Below, in pieces: positions 5,162-5,268 of a stretch of DNA of 5,268 bases. Under the pieces are notes generated by a model. The model saw only the letters and a list, made by a program, of their open reading frames with translations. It had not been told where the DNA came from and made no database searches. A program made the position numbers and the translations under genes. The stretch is from Candidatus Microgenomates bacterium (lineage in GTDB: Bacteria > Patescibacteriota > Microgenomatia > UBA12405 > UBA6130). Position 1 is the first letter of the stretch; each line of letters starts with the position of its first letter. The DNA lies in contig WFSR01000076.1 in NCBI GenBank assembly GCA_015485895.1, forward strand, positions 1 to 5,268, written 5' to 3'.

Positions 5162-5268
5162 ATGGAAATCCTAGAGGGAGCAAGAAAACAGGCTGGGAAA
5201 ATAGGGGCTAAATTGGCAGGCGATAAGATGCCATTAAGGGTGGAAGAAATCTCTATACGTAAAAAGAC
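5162..5268 (+). CDS. unidentified protein, 5' part only
   Basis: An open frame of 35 complete codons runs from ATG 5162 off the right edge, starting MEILEGARKQAG and continuing lysine-rich to EEISIRKK. The start is supported by GGAGG at 5150-5154, 7 bases upstream, and by the promoter at 5103-5130. Earlier ATGs at 5135 and 5148 run into stops quickly. The visible part is hydrophilic with no signal peptide or membrane segment. I do not recognise the family. It has its own promoter and is separated from nrdJ by about 660 bases, so it is unlikely to belong to the nrd operon. Confidence 0.6.
   Translation, partial: MEILEGARKQAGKIGAKLAGDKMPLRVEEISIRKK

Overview
The window holds a two-gene ribonucleotide-reductase operon on the + strand. 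nrdR (474-920) encodes a zinc-ribbon/ATP-cone repressor. nrdJ (917-4498) encodes a class II (adenosylcobalamin-dependent) ribonucleotide reductase. The nrdJ reading frame is interrupted by a 375-residue intein (1808-2932) that carries a LAGLIDADG homing-endonuclease domain. A promoter and the first 35 codons of an unidentified gene lie at the right edge (5103-5268).

Layout. 1-415 is non-coding and almost entirely repetitive: a 40-bp unit that recurs downstream, CTAGGAR heptamers, a long nested AT-rich inverted repeat and a 16-bp palindrome. 416-473 is a compact control region: a TTGACA/TAAATT promoter with two similar dyads 32 bp apart that resemble NrdR boxes. 474-4498 is the operon, with a 4-base ATGA overlap between the genes. 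4499-5100 is again non-coding and carries the same repeat families: a period-7 array, the second 40-bp copy, a pair of strong hairpins, the AT-rich element and the 16-bp palindrome. 5103-5268 is the start of the next gene.

How it works together. NrdJ makes deoxyribonucleotides. NrdR is expected to sense the ATP/dATP balance through its ATP cone and to repress its own operon at the two boxes. The intein sits directly before the catalytic radical cysteine, so NrdJ should be inactive until protein splicing joins Pro297 to Cys673. The mature enzyme would have 818 residues.

Organism. The standard genetic code fits, since TGA is used as stop. The dense families of short intergenic repeats and the nrdR-nrdJ pair with an intein recall Patescibacteria (candidate phyla radiation, such as Parcubacteria or Microgenomates) metagenome assemblies. 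This placement is an inference from style, not from a marker gene, and is only moderately secure.
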